This document shows, one piece after another, positions 1-10,929 of a stretch of 64,000 nucleotides of DNA. Origin of the DNA: Pomphorhynchus laevis (lineage: Eukaryota > Acanthocephala > Palaeacanthocephala > Echinorhynchida > Pomphorhynchidae). Location: positions 43,129 through 107,128 of the forward strand of contig WNNJ02000865.1 in assembly GCA_012934845.2 (NCBI GenBank), in the 5' to 3' direction. Numbering within the stretch: the first letter of the stretch is position 1; each line of letters begins with the position of its first letter. The notes beneath the pieces were generated by a model, which made no database searches, was not told the origin of the DNA, and saw nothing but the letters and a program-made list of their open reading frames with translations. Both the position numbers and the translations under genes were made by a program.

Positions 1-320
1 TTGAGAATCCTCATAAGTTGCAGCAAAACAGTGTATACACATGAAAAACATACTATATATAGATTAAAGCAGAAAGAATTCACAATATGCTAATTGCATG
101 ACGTAGCTTGCGCTTTCGAAGTCAATGCAATGCAGTGAATTCTTTTCAGTGTAATAGACATCAGCTGGATCACTAAATGACCAATATAATATATTACAAA
201 GGAAACAGCACCGCCGCCTGTGATCCTCGGAGGACCAATAAATAAATAAAAGATTTGATTCAACTAGGACTGTCTATTTTACCTATCTGCTTTTCTCTAT
301 ATATAGAGAATTTTATGCTT

Positions 321-386
321 CTACACTGCAAGACGGCGTACCGTTTCGGCTTTGAGAATACTCATCAGTTGCATCAATACAGTGTA
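321..386 (-). ncRNA. Type I hammerhead self-cleaving ribozyme
   Basis: Read on the minus strand, the conserved core is complete: CUGAUGA (368-362), GAAA (347-344) and GUC (334-332), with cleavage predicted after C332. Helix III is ACGG-UACG-CCGU, four pairs capped by a UACG loop. Helix I is open, so this is type I: UGCAA before the core pairs with UUGCA after the cleavage site, and further out ACAC pairs with GUGU across an internal loop, as in natural hammerheads with loop-loop contacts. Helix II (361-348) is damaged: its outer G-C pair and inner U-A pairs form but two positions mismatch. The other copy, at 1-20, has CUUAUGA in place of CUGAUGA and should be inactive. Activity is inferred, not shown. 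Confidence 0.8.
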
Positions 387-633
387 TACACATGAAAAAC
401 ATACTATACATAGATTAAAGCAGAAAGAATTCACCATATGCTAATTGCATGACGTAGCTTGCGCTTTCGAAGTCAATGTAATGCAGTAAATTCTTTTCGG
501 TGTAATATACATCAGCGGGATCACTAAATGACCAATATAATATATTACAAGAGAAACAGCACCGCCGCCTGGGATCCTCGGAGGACCAATAAATAAATTA
601 AAGATTTGATTCAACTAGGACTGTCTATTTTAC

Positions 634-671
634 CTATCTGCTTTTCTCTATATATAGAGAAAAGCAGATAG
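634..671. repeat. Perfect 38-bp palindrome at the end of the 351-bp array
   Basis: CTATCTGCTTTTCTCTATA is followed directly by its exact reverse complement. The first unit has only the left half plus the centre. After the palindrome the sequence (AGTCCTGGTCGAA) resembles the inverted form of AGTCCTAGTTGAA from the same unit, so the array turns back on itself here. Confidence 0.85.
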
Positions 672-708
672 TCCTGGTCGAAATATATTCACAAACTACA
701 AATCTAAA

Positions 709-1022
709 TTCAATATTGGCACCGCTGCTATGTTGGGTAGAGGAGTTAGGGGCCGAAACCTGATAGCATAGCAGTTCCTCCTGATGACCTCTAATTCTTA
801 TTCTGATACAACGTCTGTTATTTATTAGTCAATTCATAAAAATGACGTTTATTTTAAATTTTATTTTTTATCTTTTATTTTTATTTTTTAACTTGATTAA
901 AATTATAGAAAATCTAAAAACAATTATTAATTTTATTATTTAATTATTAAATTTTGATTTAGCATTATTATGTTTTGTTTATTTTATAATTATATAACAA
1001 TACGTAGACTCAGTTAGCTGAT
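709..1022 (+). repeat. Terminal repeat of a Penelope-like element
   Basis: This block matches 61520-61835, which directly follows a reverse-transcriptase remnant. It starts with a GC-rich structured motif of about 80 nt (CTGCTATG pairs with CATAGCAG; it also contains CCGAAACCTGATAG) and continues with about 230 bp of AT-rich sequence ending TACGTAGACTCAGTTAGCTG. Related or partial copies lie at 1196-1420, 8041-8312, 12826-12960 and 14281-14530. I infer it is the pseudo-LTR or 3' terminus of that element. No coding capacity is seen. Confidence 0.6.
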
Positions 1023-1195
1023 TTAATTTAAATATATGCAAATTAAAATCACAGCATCATCTCATCAATTGACTTTAAGCTGAACTGTGAAAGAATGAAA
1101 CATTGTCGTATGTGTAACGGCTATTTGCAAAATTGTTGGCTAAATCGACATCGGCATTTAACATCTTTGTTATGACACGAAATGGAGTAACAAGA
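1023..1195 (+). repeat. Dispersed 170-bp repeat, first copy
   Basis: A non-coding block beginning AAATATATGCAAATTAAAAT and ending near GAAATGGAGTAACAAGAT. It recurs almost unchanged at 2341-2512. Here it lies between two inverted copies of the Penelope-like terminus, forming the loop of a fold-back structure. Function unknown. Confidence 0.75.
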
Positions 1196-1420
1196 TCATA
1201 ACAGCTAACTCAGTCTACGTATTTTATACTATATATAATTAGAAAAGACAATAAATAATAAATAATTATATAAGATTTTGTGTAATATATTTATATTTAA
1301 AGTTAACATTTAAAATTAAAATTAAAATTAAAAATAAAAATCAATTTATATGAATTGACTAATTTATATAAATGAATGTGAATAATTCATATAAGAAATA
1401 TAGGTCATCAGGGATTGGAT
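1196..1420 (-). repeat. Inverted partial copy of the Penelope-like terminus
   Basis: CAGCTAACTCAGTCTACGTA at about 1203 is the exact reverse complement of the end of the 709-1022 block, and the AT-rich sequence that follows also matches it inverted. The GC-rich hairpin motif is missing or eroded at the far end (only GGTCATCAGG remains near 1406). Together with 709-1195 it makes a fold-back of about 710 bp. Confidence 0.65.
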
Positions 1421-1746
1421 AACTAATATAAAACCCAAAAGAGGATTTTCCAATTATTAATAAATTATTAAAAATTCAGAGGATTTTTATTTAATATTTA
1501 TTTTTTATTATTACGGTATATAACAAATGAATTACTTTTCCCGTCTATTCCTGTTCTGATTGAAGGAATCGGGAACACTGAAACAGCATACACTAACTCT
1601 CTGCTGTTTAGACTTTTGAATCTAATCAGTAGTGAGCTGCTGCACAACTGGATTGAAGTGCAGCACTCTTAGACAGCTTAATGAGTCCTTCTAGTACAAT
1701 TCATGTACTAGGAATTAACACTAGTGAGAGTATTCATCACGAATAA

Positions 1747-2110
1747 TTTACTCGCCAAGACCTAACAAGTAGGATTTAAAAGCACCCTTATCGAGCACAC
1801 AAAAAACCAAGCTCCTTTATTGCTGGTCTTAATGCTATAACAAGTGAATTACTTTTCCCGTCTATTTCTGTTCTGATTGAAAGAATCCAGTTATGCAGCA
1901 GCCCCTACTGATGATACTCAAAAGTCCAAACAGCATAGAGCTAGTTTAAGCTGTTTGAGTCTTCCCGATTCCTTCAATCAGAACAGAAATAGACGGGAAA
2001 AGTAATTCATTTGTTATAGCATTACAACGAGCAATGAAAGAGCTTGGTTGATGGTCGCTCGATAATAGTACTTTTAAAATCCTACTACTGATTAGACTCA
2101 ACAGTCTAAA
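1747..2110. repeat. Long inverted repeat (MITE-like)
   Basis: GCTATAACAAGTGAATTACT at 1834 is mirrored by the inverted form ending at 2020; the strongest arms are 1834-1886 and 1968-2020, around an 80-bp spacer. Weaker inverted similarity extends outward to about 1747 and 2110. A further copy of the arm lies at 1513-1600. No transposase is present, so this looks like a non-autonomous fold-back or MITE. Confidence 0.7.
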
Positions 2111-2340
2111 CAGCAGAGAGTTAGTTTATGAGTCCTCACGATTCTTTAATTATAGTATATGCAAAAGATCGTAATATTAAACAGATAAAATAGATTACGA
2201 TCAAAAGATTTATTTATCAACCCATATACCACAAGCAAGAGAAATATTACAGTTTATACAAATATGCAGTAAAGAGAAAAATATTTACAAACTACAAATC
2301 TAAATTCAATATTACTATAAATTTAAATTCAATGAACTTC

Positions 2341-2512
2341 AAATATATGCAAATTAAAATCACAGCATTATCTCATCAATTGACTTTAAGCTGAACTGTG
2401 AAAGAATGAAACATTGTCGTATGTGTAACGGCTATTTGCAAAATTGTTGGCAAAATCGACATCGGCATTTAACATCTTTGATATGACACGAAATGGAGTA
2501 ACAAGATTAATA
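2341..2512 (+). repeat. Dispersed 170-bp repeat, second copy
   Basis: Nearly identical to 1023-1195, in the same orientation but not enclosed by the inverted termini. That shows the block is a repeat in its own right. Nothing coding is seen. Confidence 0.75.
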
Positions 2513-2708
2513 AAATTGTAATTTATAAAGATTATAAATAAAAAATGATATTAATTTAATTTTATATTAAATTAATTATAATCTTTAATTATAATGGTAT
2601 AGTTATAGATCATGGTATTATACACATATAATATCTGCTATAGATTTTAATTATTACTGAATAATATAAATATTTATTATTTTCTATATTTAAAAAATAT
2701 ATCATATC

Positions 2709-3485
2709 AATATTTAAAATATATTTATTAGAACATTTAATAATAAAAATTCATGGCTCGGGAACAACCAGTACCAGAACGAGTTATCCCAAACTCGCCT
2801 TTCGTTTATTTCAGGACAACTCGTCCCAGAACTAACTAGCGAACAAAAGAAACTAATATTAATATAAACCAACTACTCTAACACTATCCTAACAATCTGA
2901 AACTTATAATGAGGAAACACGGTCTAAAAGGCATAAAGCCTAAATTATACAGAGATATCAATAAATTCTGCCTATAAATAGTTTTGTATTTTTTATATTT
3001 ATTTTATAAAAAATCTAACTCAATTTAAAATTTTAAGATCAAATTTCTCAAAAGTTTGCACATAGACCTAAATACCTTTTTACAAGAATCCTAACTCGGT
3101 CATTTTTATTGACACTTTTTCCAAAGAAGAACAAAATATGAATTTTAAACTTACATAAATTAGCGCCGGGAAATATTTGGAAATTACTGAAATAAATTTT
3201 AAAAATTATTACCATTTTCCCCTTCTCTCTTTCCCCCTTTATAACAACTTTCTAGAAAAAAAATTGTTCAACAGTTCAACAATTTTCTGGAGTTTTTGGT
3301 GCAATTGTTTCTTTAAAAAAGATCTTAAAAAAATCGGAGACGATCTGTCCCAAAATAAACAAAGGCGAGATTGGGCCAACTCATCCCAGGACGAGTTGGC
3401 CTCCCCAATTATCTTTTATATTAAAAAAACATATTATATAAATATTTAAAATATATTTATTAGAACATTTAATAATTAAAATTCA
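2709..3485. mobile_element. Non-autonomous element with terminal inverted repeats
   Basis: Inverted arms of about 75 bp lie at roughly 2756-2830 and 3335-3408: AACTCGCCTTTCGTTTATTT on the left is mirrored by AAATAAACAAAGGCGAGATT on the right. The element is enclosed by a near-identical 45-bp direct repeat at 2709-2753 and 3441-3485 (contains TTTATTAGAACATTTAATAA). That is too long for an ordinary target duplication, so it may be insertion into a tandem repeat or an outer layer of the element. A 90-codon open frame at 3177 is low-complexity and not credible. Confidence 0.6.
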
Positions 3486-3837
3486 GATTTAATAAACATA
3501 TTTATATAATATATAAATATATAATATATAAGTATATAAAAATATAACATATAGAATATTATAATATTCAATATTTTTTATATTAAAAATTTACAGATAA
3601 TTTAATAAATATATTATTTAAGCTTTACGTATTATTATTTTATTTAATACTTATATTTTATTATTAATATAGAAATTATAAATATAATATTTTGTCAATA
3701 TTTTATGTAATTTTTATATTTTATTATTAATATTTTATTTAATATGTGTGCAAGGTTGACCAATAGAGTGACATGTCACTAATATGCATATCTTCAGTGA
3801 AAATGTTTCTGTATATTATATATGCGGTGACAATAAC

Positions 3838-4062
3838 GTTACCTATATTATTAATATTATATTATTATATTATATTATTATATTATAATATAATATTATA
3901 TTATATTATTATACTATATTATATAATATGATATATAATATATAATATACTATATAATATAATAATATTATATTATACTATATTATACTATATTATATTA
4001 TATTATTATACTATATGATACTATATTATACTATATTATTATATTATATCATTATACATATT
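3838..4062. repeat. TA/TAT-rich simple-sequence tract
   Basis: Over 200 bp composed almost only of A and T in short TATTA and TATA units. No other signal is seen. Confidence 0.9.
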
Positions 4063-5652
4063 ATTAATATTAGAATTTCAAACAAAATATGTTGTTATTA
4101 AATGGTAAAAAATATTTGGGATTGTAATTTATGCTCTGTTTTAGATTAACGAAATTGAATTCGACGCGGACGTGGAACAATTACTAAAAGCGTCAGGAGC
4201 AGGGAATTATATAAATAATATATAATATCGCCAATTTAATATTCAATTTCAGTGCATTTCTAAACAAATAGTTTAGTTTAAAGTGTCGAAATAAATTATT
4301 TTTTGATTTTTAAAATTTAGAATTTAATTTCGTTCTTTCGATAAACAAATATGAATGCTGCAGTATTAAATAATGCATATTAAAAGATGCAGTATTTGAT
4401 ATTAATATTTGAAAATAAAGAACACAATGGTAGAAACTTTATTCAAAAACATCAATGAACAACGAGTCGAATATAAATATTAATATAATTATAATTATAA
4501 TATATAATAATTTATATTGTCGAAGAATCAAGGATATAATAAATGCATTTATCCAAATCAACATTATTCACAAATTAATTGCTAATAATAAAATCTATAT
4601 TCTTTAATATTTAAAACAGACTTAAAAATGTGAATTTGAAGTCTAATAGTTCGAATCATTTGAATTACACTTTTTCCCTTCGATATTGGTCTTTCATAAA
4701 AAGGTAACAACCAGTATATGTTAATGGTTAGAAGGAATGTTTATAAAGTTTTGACTTAAAAAGCCATAAAAGTAGAAAATTCAGAAATTTATTCCGGACA
4801 GAGCAATATAATTCAACGCTTATAACACTCACAACACTTAAGTGCTGCAACAGGAAGTTCGTTCTAAGTTTTGACGACCAGTTGTTTTTCAAGTTGAAAT
4901 TTTAAGGTCAAAGCTGCTTACCAAATCCCCATTCTGTTATGTTATGTTTTGTATATCCTCATTCGGTAACTTATTCGTCTAAATGTCTGAGGTTTTCATG
5001 CCAGCCACTTTTGCTTTAATATCTGCGACAACAGATTAGTTCACTGTGTTCAGTGAACATTCGTTTGGATTTGCTATAAATCAGTGTTTGTATTTACTAT
5101 TGATAATCGATAAACAAATTCAGTTATAAACTGAAAATTGCTACAGTGTTTGTGGCTGATAATTTTATTTACAATTTTTGATTAAATAAATTGATTTAGA
5201 TAAATATTTAATAATATAATTAATTAACTATAGATTGTAATAAAATCGCATATTAAAGGTGATAACGACTCAAAATAGATTATTAGTTACATTAAATAAA
5301 AACCATCGATAAAGAAGTTTTATTGATAATTTGTAAATTCCCAATTGATAGCAACAGGATATTATAAGAGGGAGTTAATCAATATTATTTTTAATTAATC
5401 AAATCAGTGTTTGTATAAACTGATTATTTACTTTTATTTACTTAAGATCTCTTCCTTACTGGCTAGACTAATTATCCAGTATAGCTAGAAATTCCTCAGT
5501 ATATTAAACCTGTAATGTAATGAATTTCTAAAATTCCACAGCGTGGTAGTAAATTCTTTCAAAGAGGTGAAAGGATAAGTTATAACTGATATCATCGCAT
5601 TTTTGGATATGAGATGTCTAATCGTACAAAACGGCCGGACCCCTCACGGCTG
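4063..5652. other. Non-coding stretch without recognised features
   Basis: AT-rich sequence with stops in all frames. I see no gene, repeat family or RNA structure that I can support. Confidence 0.5.
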
Positions 5653-5656
5653 AATA

Positions 5657-5706
5657 CTCGCACAAATTCCCTAGTGTTGTTTGAAACACACGGGAATTTG
5701 TGTGAG
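5657..5706. repeat. Hairpin, 15-bp arms
   Basis: CTCGCACAAATTCCC and GGGAATTTGTGTGAG are complementary apart from one position, around a 20-nt loop that itself contains TGTT/AACA. It is isolated, and its purpose is unknown. Confidence 0.6.
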
Positions 5707-5858
5707 GTTACAGCCTCGTCTGCTTTTGTGATAACTGTAAAGATACTGGCAATTCTTACGATGCTAAACGAAGCTCAGATGCATTTTTTTTACTAAACTG
5801 TTACGTGTGTAAATCTTAGAGTAATTGACTAAATAACGCAAAAGGGCGTTATACAAAA

Positions 5859-5996
5859 CAAACTTATTAACATTTATTAATAAGTACTTACCTGGATATA
5901 GCTTAAATACACAGAAGGCATAAAAAGCAAACTTATTAACATTTATTAATAAGTACTTACCTTTATATAGCTTAAATACACATTGCAGAAAGTGCA
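5859..5996. repeat. Short tandem duplication, 69-bp unit, two copies
   Basis: CAAACTTATTAACATTTATT starts at 5859 and again at 5928, and both copies continue through AAGTACTTACCT and TATAGCTTAAATACACA. Non-coding. Confidence 0.8.
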
Positions 5997-6099
5997 TTTC
6001 AGCAATAATTTCAAGGCGATAACTTAAGCCTATTTAAGTCAAACATCATTGGAAGTTCAAAGGTGATAAATGGTTGATTTAACAAGTTAGTTTGCGAGA

Positions 6100-6905
6100 T
6101 AGAATCAGATCAGATAACTAAGTTTACGTATTTTATATTATAAAGATAATACAATTAGAAAATTATAAATAAAGATAAATAAAAAAAATTATAAATAATT
6201 ATAAATTGAACAATGAAGTTAAAATAAAAAATTGAAATATAAAATAAAACTCAAATTTTGTAATATTAATTTTAAGAATTATTGAAAAATTGAGATCTAC
6301 AAATTGTGAAATTTTGAAACAAAGTCTAAATGTCATTTATATTTAATTGAACATTTATAGCTGTGCATTTCTTCTAATGTTGGTAGAATGAATTGCTTTT
6401 TAATAAAATAAATATGAGAGCTCATTAGTATTAGAAGTCTCAATATTTTGAGATTTAAGCGAAAATATACAAAATTTGCTGGCAATGTGATTTTTTAATA
6501 CTGTACATGATTTAAGTGGTGATTTAACTGTAAATTTGTAAATATTTTTCAAAGTGATTATTAAACCTAATCACGTTTTATTGGGTGTGGCCATATTTTA
6601 ATTTAAGAAAATTGCATTCGACAGTCAATCGTATCTATTTTATCGAATAAAATAGAGATATCCATTTATCTGATAAAAATTGAGGTGATTGATTTTATAA
6701 TATATATAATTATACCAAGTTAAAATAAATTTATAATAAAACTCAATTTTAATTAAAATTGAGTTTTAAATAATAATTAAAAATAATTGAAATTTAAAAT
6801 TGAAATTTAAAATAAAAAATCAATTTTTATGAATTGTCTAATAAATAACAGACGATGTATAAGAATAAGGATTAGCGATCATTAGTATTAGAGGTCATTG
6901 ACTCA
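6100..6905. repeat. AT-rich fragments resembling the Penelope-like terminus
   Basis: Pieces around 6110-6230 and 6690-6905 contain the run of TTAAAATTGAAATTTAAAAT and the edge AATAAGGATTAGCGATCATT, similar to the AT-rich half and outer edge of the element terminus at 8041-8312. A 60-bp phrase including AGCGAAAATATACAAAATTT also occurs twice (about 6458 and 6957). They are too decayed to delimit. Confidence 0.35.
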
Positions 6906-7559
6906 AAATAAATATGAGAGCTCATAAGTATTAGAAGTTTCGATATTTTGAGATTTCAGCGAAAATATACAAAATTTGCTGGCAATGTGATTTTATAACG
7001 ATTTTGTTCAATCGATTATAATCGCTGATAAATAAAACATGTAATTATAACTAAAAAATTTGTTTTCAAGTAGATTTATAAATCAGAATTTAAATAATTT
7101 CAGCATAAAAATAACTTGGACTCATTTTAACTTTCATCTACAGCCTTATAGCTTCCTAGACAGATCACTTATCCATTCATCTAAGAGATTAGCAATGATG
7201 CCCGTATTAAATTAATTGTCGATTCACCTAATTACCCGTAAATGTAATGTCAGTATCCTTTCTTTTAGTTTCGGATAATTTTTAAATTCCATTCACTGAT
7301 TTTATGGTTTCCTGTTTATAATCATTTGTGTACTCAGAGAGATTATATGCATAATACGTTATGATATACATATATTTTAATAACAATAAATCAAATTATA
7401 AAATCGGCATTTATATAACTGAAAACTTAAAAATTCGAAAATCCTTTCAAATGGAAACCTCTCCTGTTGTAAAAAATACCTTAACCAGCATATTCAATTT
7501 ATGACTAAAAATGTCTTTTGAATATTTTGACAATCAGAATTTATGATCTTATCTCTCAT

Positions 7560-7806
7560 CAATTGTCTTATCATTTTATCAAATGATAAGACAATTGATA
7601 AGACATATTTATGAAAATGATATTTCCAAATTACATTTTAAACGCTCTTTATTTTTAGAAAAGTGACTGCTACTTATAACTGCTAGTTACAAACATTTGA
7701 TTTAATAACAATAAATCAAATTATAAAATCGGCATTATAATTGGCAATTATAATCGCTGATTATAATTGTAGACAATTATAATCAGCGATTGATTATAAT
7801 TGTCTT
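7560..7806. repeat. Two perfect or near-perfect hairpins
   Basis: At 7560-7597, CAATTGTCTTATCATTT and its exact complement flank the loop TATC. At about 7745-7806, CAATTATAATCGCTGATTAT is mirrored around AG with one extra base. A 40-bp phrase including AACAATAAATCAAATTATAA is also shared between 7381 and 7702. Non-coding. Confidence 0.7.
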
Positions 7807-8040
7807 ATAGACATGTCACTTACCCATTCATCTAATGTATAATTTATTTAATTCATAAATTAAAAATAAAGAATAAAAATAATTATATAAGATTTTATAC
7901 AATTTTTATTTATATCATTTTATATCAATTTTTATGAATATAATCACAAATTATTTTGGTAGTCTTGATCAATCAGCACAGCTAGGAAAACATAAATTAA
8001 TTAAAAATAAATAATTTTTATTCATATATTAATCAGATCA

Positions 8041-8312
8041 GCTAACTGAGTCTGTGTATTTTATACAATTTATAAATTAAAAATAATGCTGAATAAAATT
8101 TAAACAATAAATAATTAAATAATAAATAATTATAAATAATTATTAGATAAGATTTTATATAATTCATATCAAGTTAAAATTTAAAATTGAAATTTAAAAT
8201 TGAAATTCAATTTTTATTAATTTAATAATAAATAACATACGATGCATCAGAATGAGGATTAGAGGCCATCAGGAGGAACTGCTATGTTATCAGGCTTCAG
8301 CAGCGGGGTCAA
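8041..8312 (-). repeat. Penelope-like terminus, minus-strand copy
   Basis: On the minus strand it starts with the GC-rich motif (CCCCGCTGCTGAAGCCTGAT, with an internal deletion that removes part of the hairpin), then GCAGTTCCTCCTGATGG and the AT-rich half, ending at the TAGC/CAGTCTGTGTATTTTATAC edge near 8041. Confidence 0.6.
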
Positions 8313-8319
8313 ATAAGTG

Positions 8320-9840
8320 CTAACGACGTATTTCCTCTAATGAAATTAGAAGAAATACGTTTAAAAGTACGTTTTTATTAGCGAAACTAGCGAAATGAAT
8401 TTAAATTCGAAAAATAAATAGCATTGATGAGCAGGCAGCAAATTTACTTAGATAGTGACACTCATTTCAGTAATTTTATTCTAGAGATATACAGTTAAAA
8501 AAAACAAGTCAAAAGTCGTAAGAACAGAAGTTATAAGCTCCCATCTGACGATTCTTCTTGAGTTAAGACTCGTTCCAGCGATTAGTTTTGATTGATCTCA
8601 AATAAGAATTCCAAATTCTACGTCGATTTCATGCTTCAACTAAATTAGCTGAAATTATTAGACGGTAGATATTCCTAGAAATTTGTTTAGATCTGTTTGG
8701 TCCATAACTACTTTTGTTATCTTCAAACATGATAGAACTTCTAGGAGTGATAAAAAATCTGGTCTGCATGTAATCAAACTCCAGAGTATCGTTATAATAC
8801 TGTAGTATGCTATCGCTATCACTGGATTCAGCCTTCAGCCTTCGACAATTAGTTATTATTTTAAGCTTGCGACAATCGTTATCATGACGATACGTAAATC
8901 TACTCTAAATATTAAACAGACTACTTTTAAATAAGATTATTTCTAAATATTATAGCAGCGACTAAAAATATTATCTTCTATAACGGATTCTGTTGTCATC
9001 TGACGACAAATCAGGCATCTCCGCATTGTGCAGATGTCCGGATACTCCGTTTAGGATATTTTCTAAAATATGATATTTACTTTCTAAGTATCTATTTAAC
9101 ATAAAATATACAGAGTTGTTATGCAATTCTATTTTACATGAATCCTTTTATTTTATCATTTATTTGTCAATTTTATAAATTCCTTTTAGATTTTAACGCG
9201 AATACGAACGCCAATAACAACGGCAATAAAATTGCCGTTTTATTGGAACGGTAATAGGGACGCCTAAAGGAACGCCAATAAGAACGATAATAAAATGGCC
9301 AATAGAGAAGACAATATGAACTTCCTTACCAATTAATCCGACTGACGATGACTGCTGAGTGGTTAGGAGCCGTCTAAGAGTGATACTTTGAACTGATGGA
9401 GCCGATAATTGAAGTTCATTTTAAGAAGCAAATATAGATTAACAATCAATCGAAGTGTTGAAAAAATTGGCAAAGATGAAAAAGAGTTACTACTCATGAT
9501 AGAAGCAATTAGACAGCTGAAATTGGCTGAAGATAATGGATCATATGGTATAATATAAAAATTCTTCGGCATGAGATTTTATTTTGCTGTCGTTGCATGT
9601 TTTTACATAGGATTTCATTAGAGAACACATTTAGTAATAATTTAGTAATATGATGTCTTACAACGTGCTCCGAGAACTATTAAGCTTCATTTTTATAATC
9701 GTAAATGTTGTCTAAATCCTTAGTTCGATTGCATGCAGAGCTGGCTATGCATATAGTCCAAAAAGTATATAGTTTAAAACATACATAGTTCAAATAGTAT
9801 ATACTTCCATTCTATTTAAACAGCTATATACATTCACCGC
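8320..9840. other. No supported feature
   Basis: Stops in every frame. A plus-strand stretch near 9440-9560 reads as a 35-codon charged peptide (contains KIGKDEKELLLMIEAIRQLK) before a stop. It could be a decayed coding fragment, but I do not recognise it. Confidence 0.4.
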
Positions 9841-9849
9841 TTGACTCAC

Positions 9850-10020
9850 CTGGAATTCTTTGTCATTCCAAAACCGTGTTTCCGTGTCGTTTCCACTCTT
9901 TAAACGACACATGTTAATAAGTTCGAAGGATATTATAGTGGTGTTGCAGATCTGCAATCTTCCATGTTGTACCGGCATCAGTGGACTCGTTATAAATGTC
10001 CATTGCAACAAATGTTCCGA
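9850..10020 (-). CDS. Possible internal exon of an unrecognised gene
   Basis: The minus strand is open from about 10020 to 9780 and encodes a compositionally normal peptide including RLQICNTTIISFELINMCRL and SGNDTETRFWNDKEFQ. A good splice donor, CAG|GTGAGT, follows at 9850/9849. The composition is much less AT-driven than random frames nearby. I see no convincing acceptor or partner exon and do not recognise the family, so this may be a real exon, a pseudogene fragment or chance. Confidence 0.25.
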
Positions 10021-10405
10021 CATTGGAGATTATTGAAGTGACTAACGTTTAGAAGATAGTTAAATTTTAGCCTAAACTTTCAAGCATGTTCTTAATAATA
10101 TGGTAAGGAGAGCTTGTACAAGGGCCTCATTGAAAATTCCATTTATTTGAAAATTAATATTACTTAAATTTCCAAATCCTTTTAATTAAAATACTTTTAA
10201 CTCAGTTATCTCTACAGTAGGGACTTATATTACTATTCTGAAACTTATCAATGATATCTTCATATAAAGTACATATTATCCATCATATATTTAAATTATA
10301 AATCATATATTTGAAGAATAAACTCAATGCACATATTGTTAGATTGATCCAAAAGCGCACATGATGAGTTTTGTAAGTGAATGAAATATTAAGGCTTCAT
10401 TAATT

Positions 10406-10905
10406 TTGTGCACCTTTCAGGTGACAAAAATGAGGTTCATTCGCGGTGTGGCCGGTCTTAGCCTCAGAGATAAGGTTAGGAATTCGGTCATCCGGGATGG
10501 ACTCGGAGTAAAGTCGCTGCTTCTCAACATCGAAGAAAGTCAGTTGAGGTGGCTAGGACACGTTCTGATGATGTCTAGGGATCGCCTTCCTCAGAGGGTA
10601 TTCCAGGCCGGACTACCGGGAAAGTTACCTCTAGGTAAACCTTGATACCGGTTGAGAGATCAAATCTCGAAACTGGCCGAAGACTACTTTGGGCTTTCTG
10701 AAAGAAAACTCTGGTCTGTCGCTCAGAATCGCAATGTCTGAAGTAATTTGGTTCGTGCACTGCATCCACGAACTAACACCCGGACCAGTGGTTGACAGGA
10801 AAAATCTTGTGTATCTGTTTATTTTTCTTGTCAAAAAATTGTTGTTATTGTAATTTAGAGCCCCTTTATATCTTGTTCGTTTTTTTTAATTATTTATTTA
10901 TTTAC
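10406..10905 (+). mobile_element. LINE remnant, C-terminal part of an APE-type reverse transcriptase
   Basis: The encoded peptide (KMRFIRGVAGLSLRDKVRNS, then SQLRWLGHVLMMSRDRLPQR) matches the region just after the RT fingers and palm in many animal LINE polyproteins, where the usual wording is close to QLRWFGHL followed by an R/P/G-rich run. The frame closes at 10645, and a second stretch (RLRDQISKLAEDYFGLSERK) carries on in register after the stop. The element ends in a short (ATTT)n run near 10888, a normal LINE tail. It is dead and 5'-truncated. Clade assignment is uncertain. Confidence 0.6.
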
Positions 10906-10929
10906 AATATTGGTTACCCCTCTAATGGG

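Larger units (their letters stand above)
1..671. repeat. Tandem repeat, 351-bp unit, two copies, bearing a hammerhead ribozyme
   Basis: The sequence starting at 1 (TTGAGAATCCTCATAAGTTG) returns at 352 with a few differences, so the period is about 351 bp. Each unit contains the same GC-richer patch near its end (ACCGCCGCCTG at about 210 and 560) followed by an AT-rich tail. The first unit starts at the window edge, so the array probably continues to the left. The unit boundary near 320-390 encodes a hammerhead ribozyme on the minus strand, listed separately. The second unit ends in a perfect palindrome and then a short inverted piece of itself. Size and ribozyme content resemble metazoan retrozymes; no protein is encoded. 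Confidence 0.85.

Noticed and set aside
1880-1970. CTACTGATGATACTCAAAAG in the MITE considered as a hammerhead
   Set aside because: GAAA is replaced by CAAA, and the flanks cannot form helix I; related copies read CTGATTA.
3177-3449. 90-codon frame
   Set aside because: Lys/Asn/Phe-rich translation of AT-rich DNA, overlapping a TIR arm; no family resemblance.
5614-5796. 60-codon frame
   Set aside because: Overlaps a hairpin, has no homology that I recognise, and the composition is consistent with chance.
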